From contig OZ020623.1 in the NCBI GenBank assembly GCA_963971575.1, positions 12,712,980 through 12,776,979 on the forward strand: a stretch of 64,000 nt of DNA, in the 5' to 3' direction. The position numbers and the translations under genes were made by a program. The notes below the pieces were generated by a model that searched no databases, was not told the origin of the DNA, and worked only from the letters and a program-made list of their open reading frames with translations. This DNA is from Liopterus haemorrhoidalis. Lineage: Eukaryota; Arthropoda; Insecta; Coleoptera; Dytiscidae. Within the stretch, counting starts at the first letter, position 1. Each line of letters opens with the position of its first letter. Positions 11,301 to 22,345 of this stretch are shown in pieces.

Positions 11301-11423
11301 CTGAAAATTAATAAAAAAAACATTAAATGAAGATTTAGAATATAAATCGAAACGTTAACGAAGTTAAAATATTGTTTTAATTTCTGACCGGTCCAAATAC
11401 CATAACTTCCTCATAGAATAATA

Positions 11424-12733
11424 CAAGGTGTCTCAAAAGAAATTTTATATTTAGTGGATCAATTAAAAAAAAAATTAGCCTTATATAGAAAAAATGTTTA
11501 TTAATTATTAAAATACACTTTTTGGGGATTTATTTCTTAAAAATAATATCGTCTAAATGTAGACCCTCGCGTTCTCGGCACTCATTTAATCGAACAGTAA
11601 AATTACTTATGACGTCTCGGCAGGTGGACTCAGGGATGGCTGCCATTTCGTGACGGATATTTTCTTTCAAATGCGCCAGTGAAGTCGGTTAATTGGCGTA
11701 AACTTTAGATTTAAGATAACTCCATAGGAAAAAGTCCATAGGTGTTAAATCTGGACTGAGTGGAGGCCAATTTATGTCACCTCTCCGGGAGATCAATTTG
11801 CCTGAGAAAATTTCACGAACACGTGGCAGAGACATATTGGACGTGTGTGAAGTTGCTCCGTCTTGTTGGAACCATGTTCTTTGGTTATAGCCAGGAAAGT
11901 TTTGCAGTTCAGGTACCAAGAAGTTGTCTAACATCTCCACATAACGCTCTGAATTCACTGTAACTGCACGCCCCCTTTCGTCTTCAAAAAAGTAAGGGCC
12001 GATAATTCCTCGCGCCGACATCGCAGCCCATACGGTCACTTTAGGCGAATGTAGGGGTTTCTGATGTTTGCGTTTCGGATTCGTTGCACTCCAGTAGCGG
12101 TAGTTCTGCTTATTTACGTGGCCATTAAGATGAAAATGAGCTTCATCCGAAAACAAAATGTTGGTAAACGTTGAAAATCGCTCAATCACCTGATTTACGA
12201 AATTAAGCCTCTGACTGGCATCTTGGGGCTTTAATTCTTGCACCAATTGAATTTTGTAGGGGTACAGCTTTAGATCTTTGTGCATAATGCGATGTAATGA
12301 TGATCTATGCACATTTAAAGCACTTGCGCGCTTCCGAATTGAAAGGTTCGGGTCGTCACGAACAGACTGATTAACATTCTCCACGTTTTCTACCGTTCTT
12401 GATGACCTAGGTCGCCCGGATTTTGATTTATCCAGCGTTTTACCAGTCTCTTCAAACTTTTTAACCCAATGTCGAATGAGAGGAACGCTTGGCGCATCAT
12501 TTAAGTGGCGAAAACCTCGAATACTGCAGAATTTTCTACGCGCTACAGTCGCCGAATCACCGTTTTTGTAAAACTCTCGCACGCATAACGCGCGGTCTGC
12601 TCCCGAGAAACGCTCCATAGCGACCGAATTTCCAAGAGCCAGGCTACCGATTGACATAACCCCCGCGCCCCTCGGATACGTTGCGTTCACGCAGTAAGCT
12701 AAATAAATATAAAATTTCTTTTGAGACACCTTG
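11424..12733 (-). mobile_element. Tc1/mariner element copy 1 (minus orientation)
   Basis: Inverted ends CAAGGTGTCTCAAAAGAAAT at 11424 and the complement ending 12733, about 30 bp of near-perfect match, flanked by TA at 11422-11423 and 12734-12735. The total of 1310 bp is full length for the superfamily. A sister copy of 1312 bp sits in a neighbouring dynein intron at 19072-20383 in the opposite orientation. This copy lies only ~30 bp from the donor of dynein exon 4. Confidence 0.92.
11530..12618 (-). pseudogene. Mariner-like transposase with one premature stop
   Basis: Likely start is the Met of MERFSGADRALCVREFYKNG (12618), an insect-transposon helix-turn-helix region of the DUF4817 kind. 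An HTH with PLIRHWVKKFEETG and the link KSGRPRSSRT follow. The DDE domain shows FSDEAHFH, then WFQQDGATSHTS, then WPPLSPDLTPMDFFLW. Counting from QQD to SPD gives 36 intervening residues, so roughly DD36D. A TAA at 11691-11689 replaces a Lys codon present in the sister copy and removes about 50 residues that otherwise run to a stop at 11530. The damage is slight, suggesting a fairly young insertion. Confidence 0.85.
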
Positions 12734-12764
12734 TATAATAAAGTATGTTATGAATAAAACTCAC

Positions 12765-13062
12765 CCCAATATCAGTAAGATAATAAGTATATTCATAAAG
12801 AGATTTCAGACAAAGTGTCTGTAATTGATGAGACATTATTGTTGCAACACAGGCATAAAATTTTTCAAGATGTCTTCTTTTAGCTGGATCAGGCAATTTG
12901 CCTTTCTTACTACCTTGTATGAAGATATTTTGGACATCATTGAAATAGTTTGTTGTCAATATTTTCTGGGCATTTTCTATTTGTTTAGAAATCGCAAAAT
13001 CAAAATCTCCCAAATTAAATGTTCTGTCTCCAAAATAACTAACGTCCACCAATCGGAGTTTC
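12765..13062 (-). CDS. Axonemal dynein heavy chain, exon 4
   Basis: Encodes 99 residues beginning KLRLVDVSYFGDRTFNLGDF, then a segment with VQNIFIQGSKKGKLPDP and a Cys-containing helix ending YYLTDIG. LVDV..., VQNIYYQG-type and KLP motifs are conserved in the tail of DNAH7-like chains. The acceptor TTTCACAG lies above 13062 and the donor GTGAGT at 12764. The first base completes an Arg codon from exon 3. Longer open frames across this site run into introns. Confidence 0.85.
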
Positions 13063-13557
13063 CTGTGAAATAAATAAATTAATAGCAATAAAATGGAAAA
13101 TACAAATTATTATGGGTCTATTAATATTTTGATATGCATCCATTGATCCCACATTTTAGATTTGAAAAATAGTCTAGTGCCTACGTCGAAAGATACTGCA
13201 CTTGAAGAAAATGGAATTTTGACACACACGTTCTTTATAAAACGTTCGTTAAAATTAAATCATTTTAACCCGCAGGACCAATTTGTGAAAAGAGGCAGAT
13301 TCAATATGTCGGTGACAATAGCGCGCTAAGTAACTATAACAAATTTTTACAATAGAGCAAAATAGCTAAATCCATATTTGTAGAATGGATCATAAGCTAC
13401 AATTTGCCGTATAGTACGCGAATATACGTCACTTGGTTTACAAAATATCGTCCATAATTCAACCTGTGACCCAAAAAAAGTGATTTCCGAAATGTTTTAT
13501 AAATTTCGTATGAAATGAGTCGTTTTCTATTAATTTCTGCGGCAATTCTATGGGAAA

Positions 13558-15256
13558 TTTGTAAGCTACAGACGATCGTATTTAAGGAGTTGTTTTATGT
13601 GTTGTTATGGACAGTTTCTTGTAGATTTTTGCTGCAATTCTGTGACAAATCTATAAGCTACAGATGATCGTATCTAAGGAGTTATATCAAATAAATAGAA
13701 GAGGTGAAGACTTTAAAATACCTGGGTTATGTACTAGCGAGGAACAATGGGGCTGAACTACATATAAGGGAAAGAGTAAAAAAGGCAAGAATAGCCATGG
13801 GGAAGCTGTGGAGAATAGGAGAGAGGAAGTTTAATGACGATATTAGATGGAGATTGAGGTTGTTTGACGCCGTGGTAAAAAACATCCTGCTATATGGGGT
13901 GGAAATTTGGGGATGGAAGGAATGGGAGAAGGTAGAACGAGTACAGGAGAGGTATTTGAGATGGATCTTAGGGGTAGATAGAACAACACCAGGGTATATT
14001 GTAAGAGAGGAACTGAAAAGGGATAAGATGAAAGTGGGTATAGGAAGGAGGGCGGTTAAGTACGAGGAGAAAGTTAGAATAGAAACAGACAAAAGAATAA
14101 TGAGGGAATGCTGGGAGGAAAGAGCCAGAGAGGAACAGAAAAAAAGATGGTACGCATGGGGGGAGATGAGAAAGGAGTATTACTGGAGATGCGGAGTGGA
14201 TGCGATAGAGGTGGAAAAGAGAAGAAAAGACGGGTTAAGCGTGATTGAGGAGTTGTGGAGGAGGGACAAGCAAGTGGAGGAGCAAGAAAGGACAGTCAGA
14301 ATAGACAAATCAATGAGCGCAGGGAGATATAAGGTCAGAACTATAGGGGTACCAAGCTATTTGAAAGGAGAAAGAGGAAAGTCAGGAGGGAGGGTTAGGA
14401 GGATTGCGAGGCTAAGGTGCGGGAATCAAGAGAGAGAGGAAGATATTGGAGGAAACAGGAGGATAAGATGTGCAGGATGTGCGGGGAGGAGGAAGAAGAT
14501 ATAGAGCACCTCGCAAAGAGGTGTAGAGATGACAGTGTGGTCGGGGAGCACATTAGACCTGTTGCACGAAGATGGAAGGGAGGAGAGGTGGGTGAGGGAA
14601 TTAGATGCAAGAAGGATTGAGATTGGGGAAGGATAACAGGAAGGGGTAAAGGAAGGAAAGAAGAGGCCCGGTGGGAAGCAGAAGGGGAGAAATGGAAGGA
14701 AGGAAGGGGACTGAGGTTACCTGGAAATAGGAAGGAAGGAAGGGAGATAGGAGGAGGGGTGAAGAAATTGTTGGAAGGGAAGAGAATGGAATAAAATAAA
14801 TTGTAATTGGAATGTAAAGTAATGAAATGTAATGTATATTTAATAGAACGTTGTAGTAAATACCCAAACACCGAAAGGTCGAGGGGAAATAAAGGATTAT
14901 ATAGGTATATTTAAGGAGTTGGTTTATGTGTTGTTATGGACAGTTTTTTTTATAGATTTTGTCTATAAACTTACAGGTTTGCCACATAATTGAAGCATTA
15001 ATGTCGTAGATTACGAATTTGTTTTCAAAATGACGAAAAGTTGCAATTTTAATTAGATTTTTTTTTCCAATTTCGAGACATTATACACTTTATGACTGCA
15101 AAACTGCATATATTAAAATTTTGTTGCGATTTTTCCTACACCTGTAGGCAAACCTGTAAGCTTACAGACAAAATCTATAAGAAACTGTCCATAACAACAC
15201 ATAAAACAACTCCTTAGATAAGATCGTCTGTAGCTTACAGATTTGCCGCATTAGTT
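13558..15256. repeat. Inverted-repeat element split by a LINE
   Basis: A ~60-bp arm (GTAAGCTACAGACGATCGTA...TTGTTATGGACAG) at 13558-13617 recurs as its complement at 15185-15256. Further direct partial copies occur at about 13620-13690, 14905-14960 and 15125-15180. The LINE remnant at 13690-14905 interrupts the structure. This looks like a DNA element with long, internally repeated termini. I cannot assign a superfamily, and the outer limits are uncertain. Confidence 0.5.
13690..14905 (+). pseudogene. Non-LTR retrotransposon 3' end (RT C-terminus)
   Basis: An open frame at 13704-14504 reads KYLGYVLARNNGAELHIRER and later LLYGVEIWGWKEWEKVERVQ, RYLRWILGVDRTTPGYIVREE. This is the thumb and post-RT region of a non-LTR element common in insects. 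Near 14417 the reading shifts by one base: the continuation (CRMCGEEEEDIEHL...RC, a C-x2-C-x7-H-x4-C knuckle) is in the neighbouring frame. After it comes a purine-rich 3' UTR and an end near 14905. It is 5'-truncated, as is usual for LINEs, and is in an intron of dynein in antisense orientation. Confidence 0.75.
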
Positions 15257-15404
15257 AGCAACCTAAATGTGTAAAGTCTCAACTTCGTATTTTTCGACAT
15301 CGCTCTAGACCAAATCGGACCTATAAATTATCAAAATGAAAGGCTTATGACTTATTATTCGAAATAAAATCCGACATATCCGGTCGAAACGACTGTAAAT
15401 TATA

Positions 15405-15824
15405 CTCCCTCCGTTCCAAATTAATATCCGATTTTAGTTTTTTAATGAATTATTGAAATAATGAAATTAAATGTATCAGTAGTTATTTATTTAAATTAGT
15501 CCTCGATTTGGGTTTCTTTAAAGCCATTCAATCATTACAACACAAAGAGTCCCCGTCCAGTATTGATGAACTCATTGCGGCCGTGCATAAAACATGGGAT
15601 GAAATAACCGCGGAAAAACTGGACAATTGTTTCATTACACTGCAGAAGTGTATGGAATTGACTATGCTTCATAGAGGAAGCAACGATTACAAGCTTTCTC
15701 ACATTTAGTTTAGTTGTAAAAATATACGTTATATAACCCTTTGCATATTTTTTTATGAAATTGGACACTTATTTTGGAACAAATAAAATTCCTAAATCGG
15801 ACACTTCTTTTGGAACGGAGAGAG
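15405..15824 (+). mobile_element. Stowaway/plant-mariner-like element
   Basis: Ends CTCCCTCCGTTCC at 15405 and the complement ending GGAACGGAGAGAG at 15824, flanked by TA at 15403-15404 and 15825-15826. This terminus is the classic sequence of plant Stowaway MITEs and the plant mariner-like elements that mobilise them. The 420-bp element keeps the last ~70 codons of a matching transposase. It lies in the dynein intron between exons 3 and 4, so it is part of the assembled insect locus rather than a separate contig. Confidence 0.75.
15496..15708 (+). pseudogene. DD39D-type mariner transposase C-terminus
   Basis: Reads VLDLGFFKAIQSLQHKESPS and then IDELIAAVHKTW...KLDNCFITLQKCMEL...NDYKLSHI before a stop. 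VLDLGFF with the third catalytic Asp, the IQSLQ motif, the DELI-x-AV block and the final N-x-YKLPHI-like end are hallmarks of plant mariner-like transposases (DD39D). Upstream domains are deleted. The function was DNA transposition; it now survives only as a fragment. Confidence 0.75.
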
Positions 15825-15959
15825 TAACATTTAAGTAAGATGCTCCTTCTATTAACTCCGTGGATCCAAAACTTTTTCGGTTCCCGATCCCATTAATGTA
15901 TCAGAAGTTTTCCGCGGCGCCCCAAATCAAAACATTGGCCTAACTAACGCAGTTGGAGG

Positions 15960-17510
15960 CAGGGCCGTGCAAAGACAAAACTGCGCCCGGGGCGAAAACA
16001 AAATGGGGCGCCCCTCCCTCCCAAAAAAATAGCGGGAATTATTAAATATCAGAGATATTAAATAGGAGATTATTAAATAGCATATATTCAAAAAAGGTTT
16101 ATTCAATCGTTATATATAATACTTTTATCATCATATAATACAATAACATAAATGAAAAAAAAAAAAATAATTAAAAATCAGAATAAAAGTATGACTATAA
16201 CTAACAAAATTTTATTTTCCTCGCTTTCAGAGCGGCAAAATCATCAATTATTTTTTCTATATCTAATAATCGAGTAACATCACATTCGATTGAAAGTAAA
16301 CTTAAATTGGCAAGCCTGTCCTAAGCCATTGTAGCTCTTAAATAATTTTTTACTAATTTAAGCTTGCTGAAAGACCTTTCCGCTGATGCAGCAGTCACTG
16401 GAATACTTAGAAATATTCTATATGCAGTTTCCATATTTTTATAATTTGCAGTTAAGTCAAATTGATGGATTAATTGGAGGATTTCTAAGTGTTCCATATT
16501 TTCAAAATTTGCATTCAAAGACCGGAAAAGTTTTTTCGCATTTAAAATCTCACACAAAAAATCTTGTCCGTTCAAATCAGCTCCGTATTTGATTGAAAGA
16601 GCCATAGCATGTTTATTTATAGTATCTTTATCATGTGAAACAATGCTTGAATCACTAAGAAAATCAAAATCTCGTGATACCTGTTGAAGTTTTTCAAATC
16701 TCCAAGTAAGTTGCTCAATAATTGTATCGATAGCCTCGATATATATTAAACGAAATTTTTCAGACTCGTTTAAATCGGTATCCAAAGATTCATAGTCGTA
16801 TTGTTTGCGAATCTTACGTCTCCTTTCTTGCTTAAATATAGGTTCAACATTTACAAGTTTGGCCAAATTTTCACTTTTTTCATAAAAAGTTTCAAATTTT
16901 TCATTTCTAATTTCAATGATTGTATTTTTAAGATTTTCGATTAGCCTACAAGCAATAGTGACCGTTATGTTCTCTTTTTGAAGGAAAATATTCACCTCAT
17001 CTATTTCTTCTAAGATGCGGTTCCATATTACCAAACTAGAATTTTTTTTTTTTTTTTTTATTTGGTATATAAAGTTCTATGCACCAGAATATGTTTCTTC
17101 ATTCTTTCTAATCTCTATTAATTCCTCCAATGCTTGCACGATCTTGGGCAATTGATTACAAATTGACAACAATGCCATATTAATTCCAAGAAATGACATT
17201 ATTTCGTGGGCGGAGACAAAATAGGCAACGCAACAATGACTATGACAATGAATTTACGGTAATATTTTATAGAAATCACAAAAATTATTATTATTTTGGT
17301 TTTCTTACTGACTTTCTAAAAGGTCGTATTGTATATTGGTTGGGAAAAAATCTCCATTTTGTTCAATAGCTAACCCTCTTACAGGCGACAAATAAAATAT
17401 TTAACAACTTTTATCAATTTGCGCCTTTCCGGTGTAGTAACGATTTTGGCGCCCCCAAAATTTGGTGCTCGGGGCGGGCGCCCCTTTCGCCCCCCCTTTG
17501 CACGGCCCTG
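15960..17510 (-). mobile_element. hAT element with perfect 8-bp TSD
   Basis: Ends CAGGGCCGTGCAAAG at 15960 and its exact complement ending 17510; the 8-bp target duplication GTTGGAGG is perfect at 15952-15959 and 17511-17518. At 1551 bp it is an internally deleted hAT, carrying the C-terminal half of a transposase on the minus strand and a poly-A/T tract near 17041-17059. It is inserted in older repeat debris (15827-15951 and 17519-17580, the latter ending in the hAT-like GAGAATCGCTG). Confidence 0.92.
16321..17034 (-). pseudogene. hAT transposase (ZMYM1-like), truncated
   Basis: A 237-codon open frame, highly charged, ending PVTAASAERSFSKLKLVKNY and LRATMA. The A-S-x-E-R-x-F-S-x-L-K-x-V-K-x-Y-L-R block is the hAT dimerisation motif, and the wider sequence resembles insect ZMYM1-like hAT transposases. 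The DNA-binding BED/TTF finger and the catalytic N-terminal half are missing, and the frame stops within the dimerisation region, so the protein is incomplete. A start codon at 17034 is by chance. Confidence 0.8.
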
Positions 17511-17668
17511 GTTGGAGGTATATTGGAACATTTTCGGGGTGCCTCAGTGCGCCGAGGCCACAATTTGAGAATCGCTGTATTAACTAAACTATATTTAATA
17601 TTTTAGTTGTTTTCGCAAAATATGGAGATCAACTAAAAATGTATTATGAAAAGAAATACAATAACACT

Positions 17669-18442
17669 TGTAACGAATCGAGTAGTCCATCAGAAACTTT
17701 TACAAACACCCGTCGGGAGAATTCCTTTCAAACGGTATTTATTTGGGACTTTTAAAAAGGGTATACTTTTGAGAATTCAAATAATAAAATTTTAGAAATT
17801 TTATGTATCTTTAGAAATATATTTTTTAAATGATTCTTTGTTCAAGGAGAAATTTATTCAGAGTTATTGCTTAATAACTCTGAACACTAGCGTCCCCTTC
17901 AACAAAGCTAAACCCCTTATCCACGAAATACCTAGAAACTTCTCATAAAAACACACGACTCTCTGAAGAGGAGATCAGATAGTATTCGGTCTTGTTAGTA
18001 GTAAGAACTAAGTAGTGGCATTCGTAGAGGGCTTGGTTCGGCATTCTGGTGGACAACTTGATTCTGTTTGTTTAATCTTTTTATTTTGAATTCATTTTAA
18101 TTATCTTAACTTCTTTGTAAATATTACTGTTAATAAATTTAATTCATTAATTTTAAACCGTGTTAACGAGTGTAAACCCTTCACCTTTAAGAACTTTAGT
18201 TAACAGCTTAGATCCAAACTTAAATACAAGATGCTTGTTCAGTCGGTTGGTAAGTACAAATACATATCATTTAATTCACATATCGTAATGATGAACCCTG
18301 GATAACACCACGCCTACTACCCGATCTCCTTTAGTCAGATATCTCATTTCAGTTTGAGATTAAACATAATATAATACCACAGGCTCGCTACCTAGTGGAC
18401 AATAAATGGTACGTTATAAAGAAACGTTACCGGTTCGCTACA
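17669..18442. mobile_element. Solo LTR
   Basis: Begins TGTAACGAATCG and ends CGGTTCGCTACA, imperfect 12-bp terminal inversions with the TG...CA rule, flanked by the 4-bp duplication CACT (17665-17668 and 18443-18446). The 774-bp unit is non-coding and has no adjacent retroelement genes, so it is a solo LTR left by LTR-LTR recombination. A 4-bp duplication suits Ty3/Gypsy or Bel-Pao. It lies about 95 bp from dynein exon 3. Confidence 0.75.
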
Positions 18443-18536
18443 CACTTTTCAACGTGAAATCTTACATATAAGGTTGCAAAATATTGCCAATGGCCAAATT
18501 GTACCTTAGTCTACGCAAAAGGAAAGTTAGTCTTAC

Positions 18537-18844
18537 CTGTAGCAGGTATACCACAAATCCAAAAGTTGAGCAACACATGAATTAACAATATATAAATTTC
18601 TTTTCATCTTCACTTTATTATTGAAGATTATTTCTTTCCAATTTCCAGACTTGGCCATCTCCATCATTTCTAATTGATCTGGTGTATATTCGGCTACTAA
18701 CGCCTCCTGGTTCGACGGATCTTTTAAGACAAAATCTACTATAGCTTTCTTCACACTTATCATGAAGGATTCCTTCATGTCTTCGATAGATTGATCCAAT
18801 ACTTCCTTCCATACTTTTAGCTTTTCTGGGACTAAACGTAAAAC
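18537..18844 (-). CDS. Axonemal dynein heavy chain, exon 3
   Basis: Encodes 102 residues starting VLRLVPEKLKVWKEVLDQSI, then SFMISVKKAIVDFVLKDP and ending LLDLWYTCYR. The block S-x-KK-x-I-V-D-F-V-L-K-D-P followed by LDLW is highly conserved in DNAH7/DNAH3/DNAH12 tails and is the best single identifier of the gene in this window. The acceptor TTTTTTCTAG is above 18844 and the donor GTAAGA at 18536. It ends with two bases of an Arg codon. Confidence 0.9.
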
Positions 18845-19071
18845 CTAGAAAAAATAATATTGTTTAAAAATTTTGGGGTGGAAACTCTTAAAACTCACAG
18901 AGTCGAGCACTCAAAAAATACGTTTTTTAGGAACCTAATTAATAGAACGTGTACTCTGCAAAAATTTGGCTCTTGAGCACCCCCTAACAAAACTTTAGCC
19001 CCCTCCCAAAGACTATTTTTCTTTTTCATTATTTTTATTGCGAGCTAAATGTTCTTTAAAACGTGTTTGTA

Positions 19072-20383
19072 CAAGGTGTCTCAAAAGAAATTTTATATTT
19101 ATTTAGCTTACTGCGTGAACGCAACGTATCCGAGGAGCGCGGGGGTTATGTCAATCGGTAGCCTGGCTCTTGGGAATTCAGTCGCTATGGAGCGTTTCTC
19201 GGGAGCAGACCGCGCGTTTTGCGTGCGAGAGTTTTACAGAAACAGTGATTCGGCGACTGTAGCGCGTAGAAAATTCTGCAGTATTCGAGGTTTTCGCCAC
19301 TTAAATGATGCGCCAAGCATTCCTCTCATTCGACATTGGGTTAAAAAGTTTGAAGAGACTGGTACAACGCTGGATAAATCAAAATCCGGGCGACCTAGGT
19401 CATCAAGAACGGTAGAAAACGTGGAGAATGTTAATTAGTCTGTTCGTGACGACCCGAACCTTTCAATTCGGAAGCGCGCAAGTGCTTTAAATGTGCATAG
19501 ATCATCATTACATCGCATTATGCACAAAGACCTAAAGCTGCACCGCTACAAAATTCAATTGGTGCAAGAATTAAAGCCCCAAGATTCCAGTCAGAGGCTT
19601 AATTTCGTAAATCAGGTGATTGAGCGATTTTCAACGTTTACCAACATTTTGTTTTCGGATGAAGCTCATTTTCATCTTAATGACCACGTAAATAAGCAGA
19701 ACTGCCGCTACTGGAGTGCAGCGAATCTGAAACGCAAACATCAGAAACCCCTACATTCGCCTAAAGTGACCGTATGGGCTGCGATGTCGGCGCGAGGAAT
19801 TATCGGCCCTTACTTTTTTGAAGACGAAAGGGGGCGTGCAGTTACAGTGAATTCAGAGCGTTATGTGGAGATGTTAGACAACTTCTTGGTACCTGAACTG
19901 CAAAACTTTCCTGGCTATAACCAAAGAACATGGTTCCAACAGGACGGAGCAACTTCACACACGTCCAATATGTCTCTGCTACGTGTGTTCGTGAAATTTT
20001 CTCAGGCAAATTGATCTCCCGGAGAGGTGACATAAATTGGCCTCCACGCAGTCCAGATTTAACCCCTATGGACTTTTTCCTATGGGGTTATCTTAAATCT
20101 AAAGTTTACGCCAATAAATCGACTTCACTGGCGCATTTGAAAGAAAATATCAGTCACGAAATGGCAGCCATCCCTGAGTCCACCTGCCGAAACGTCATAA
20201 GTAATTTTACTGTTCGATTAAATGAGTGCCGAGAACGCGAGGGTCTACATTTAGAAGATATTATTTTTAAGAAATAAATCTCCAAAAAGTGTATTTTAAT
20301 AATTAATAAACGTTTTTTCTATATACGGCTTACTTTTTTTTTAATCGATCCACTAAATATAAAATTTCTTTTGAGAAACCTTG
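19072..20383 (+). mobile_element. Tc1/mariner element copy 2 (plus orientation)
   Basis: Same family as 11424-12733 but on the other strand: CAAGGTGTCTCAAAAGAAAT at 19072 and complement ending 20383 with one mismatch, TA at 19070-19071 and 20384-20385. 1312 bp. The two copies are nearly identical by eye along their length. It occupies most of the dynein intron between exons 2 and 3. Confidence 0.92.
19187..20277 (+). pseudogene. Mariner-like transposase with stop and frameshift
   Basis: Homologous throughout to the transposase at 11530-12618, with start at MERFSGADRAFCVREFY. A CAG-to-TAG change at 19436-19438, in the context ENVN-stop-SVRDD, and a 1-base shift near 19980, between NMSLLRV and REIFSGK, break it. 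The C-terminus (FLWGYLKSKVYANKS...IIFKK, stop at 20277) is intact here and shows what copy 1 lost. Catalytic blocks FSDEAHFH, FQQDGATSHTS and RSPDLTPMDFF are present. Confidence 0.85.
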
Positions 20384-20501
20384 TATATTCCGTTTAATTT
20401 GACCTATGTAGCACTTATTGCAATCAACCCAATATATTTTATAAATTTCAGACCTTTCTGTGGTATAACCTTGCAGTATTAATATGAAAACATTATCTTA
20501 C

Positions 20502-20722
20502 CCTGTTGAGTACTTTCTCGTCTAATGGTGAGACATGAATGGTGTCGATTCCATGATGTATATAATAATAATATCTCAATATCTCTCTTTCTGTTCCTCT
20601 CAAATCTTCATCTCCTAAGTCTATTTCTTCCCTCTTGCATACTATTAAACTAACTAAACGTTTTCTAAATTCTTCTCTTTGTTTTCTAAGTGTGGTATAT
20701 GATTTCATACGAATATCATGAT
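20502..20722 (-). CDS. Axonemal dynein heavy chain, exon 2
   Basis: Encodes HDIRMKSYTTLRKQREEFRK and later DLRGTEREILRYYYYIHHGI, then DTIHVSPLDEKVLNR. The R-Y-Y-Y-Y-I-H-x-G-I-D-T-x-H-V-x-P block is diagnostic for the N-terminus of DNAH3/7/12-type dyneins. The acceptor ATTTTCAG lies above 20722 and the donor GTAAGA at 20501. The exon begins with two bases of an Asp codon (first base from exon 1) and ends in phase 0. Confidence 0.9.
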
Positions 20723-20789
20723 CTGAAAATTAAAATATCAATAAGACTTAACTAAAACACAATGGCGAAACTTCATATTTGGTTATTTC

Positions 20790-21803
20790 CAGTGATGGCA
20801 TCCTAAATTTTCAGGAAGCGGTTCTATAAAGTCATGTGATATCTAGGAACCTATTCCGTATTTTTAAGAGTGAAAACAAATCACTTACTTCCCTTTATTA
20901 AATATAAAGCGGCGTCCACACATGCCGCAGTTTGCCAGCAATAGTGTGGACGTGACCGTTGGCACATGCCATCGTGCCAGCGGCATGCCAACGAGAATCG
21001 CTCGAGTGTCGGTCTCCTTCAAAGAAAGCCGATAAGAACGGTGAGTGGGGACGTGCCAACTGGCATCACACGGCTTTAGGCTTAAATTCAGGTTGTGATT
21101 CAGACGCATATGAGCAACGTTGTTTATAGATGGAGTGGACAAACGAAAAAGTGTTTAATTTGATCGATTTATACCGGGATCGTCCTGTTTTGTGGAACTT
21201 CGTTTAAAGGACTATAAAGACAGGAATAAGAGATGTGACGCTCTATTGGAAATTGCGGTTAGTTTTGGAGTACAAAAAGAAGAAATTGATAGAAAAATCA
21301 AAAACTTGGTGTGTCATTTTTCGCGTGAAATAAAAAAAGAGAGAGAAGGTAATAAGTCCGGTGCGTGATCTACTTTGAAGACTTGGACGTACCCAAAACA
21401 GTCGTTTGCGCCGTTTGCGTATTTTTTCTTCACTGTCAAGTATGATAACAGCAGCTGAAGCAATTAGTAAATCTTCCTCGGTGAACATTGTGCGACTAAA
21501 CTAAATGCCAACACAGGTGTGGACGTTTATACAGCCATTGGCTTTGCCAGTTGGCTTTGCCAACTGGCCAACTGCGGCACAGTGGGGATGCGCCTTAAGG
21601 AAAAAAAATTAAGAGCGTATTATTAATAACCTATAAAATAAATATTACATTTGCAATACTGCAGGGCACGGCGCACGATTCAAAACTGAAGTCAGAGTAA
21701 TTAATTTATTTTTAATAATTCAAACAACCGGTTCCCTAAGGTTTCAATAATTTTAAGAAACGATTCGCGCGAACTGTTCCGAACCGGTAGGATGCCATCA
21801 CTG
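20790..21803. mobile_element. hAT-type element hosting a Harbinger
   Basis: Ends CAGTGATGGCATCCT at 20790 and exact complement ending 21803. Flanking 8-mers GTTATTTC (20782-20789) and GCTATTTC (21804-21811) match at 7 of 8 positions, consistent with an old hAT target duplication. Most of the interior is the Harbinger-type element at 20911-21594. The hAT-specific part is about 330 bp and non-coding. It lies in the first dynein intron. Confidence 0.78.
20911..21594. mobile_element. Harbinger derivative with converging ORF remnants
   Basis: Imperfect inverted ends, GGCGTCCACACATGCCGCAG on the left and GCCGCAGTTGG complement on the right, ending GCGCC near 21594. Plus strand, about 21130-21367: a MADF DNA-binding domain, WTNEKVFNLIDLYRDRPVLW then, after a 1-base shift at ~21205, RLKDYKDRNKRCDALLEIAV and FSREIKKEREG. 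Minus strand, 21488-21380: MFTEEDLLIASAAVIILDSE then RKRLFWVRPSLQSR, the N-terminus of a Harbinger transposase. Harbingers encode these two proteins, and an internal deletion has brought the starts of both together. Confidence 0.75.
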
Positions 21804-22345
21804 GCTATTTCTGTCATGGAGGTACAAGGAGAGACGGCATGCACAATGCCACATATTTGCGCACAGCAAGATATGAAGCTATTTGCCATCAAAACATGGA
21901 AATATAATGTTGACACCACGATGTTTGCCGCCAAACAATGGCAGACTTGCTTCACGTCGGTATACAATCTGTGATACGGTTTTACTTTTTGATTATGTTA
22001 CGAAGTCCAATCGAGTCATATGACTGAAATGATAATTAATGAACTGATGTGTTTCACTCTCACTCACATTGGCAAAATAGTAAGAGAAATACAAATGTAG
22101 TTTGTCAGTCAATTTTGTTTATTGCTCAGGTATAGCTACGACAAACGTATAAACGTATACTTCGGGGTTTGTCTGAGATTATTAATGTTTTCTAGTGCCA
22201 TTCGAACTGAACCAGTGGCGTCTGCAACTCTGTTTTGCTATTTATGTATTTCATCGTGTTTTTCATTAAATCTGTCCATTTCAGAACAATATTTGTATTT
22301 TAAATAATTGTTTTCTTTTATTTAAAAAAATATGAGTTATGAAAA

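Noticed and set aside
14395..14871. Long Ser/Pro/Leu-rich minus-strand open frames
   Set aside because: Antisense shadow of the purine-rich 3' part of the LINE remnant.
21243..21379. Minus-strand continuation after RPSLQSRSRT
   Set aside because: Only the first part resembles a Harbinger transposase; the rest is antisense to the MADF remnant.
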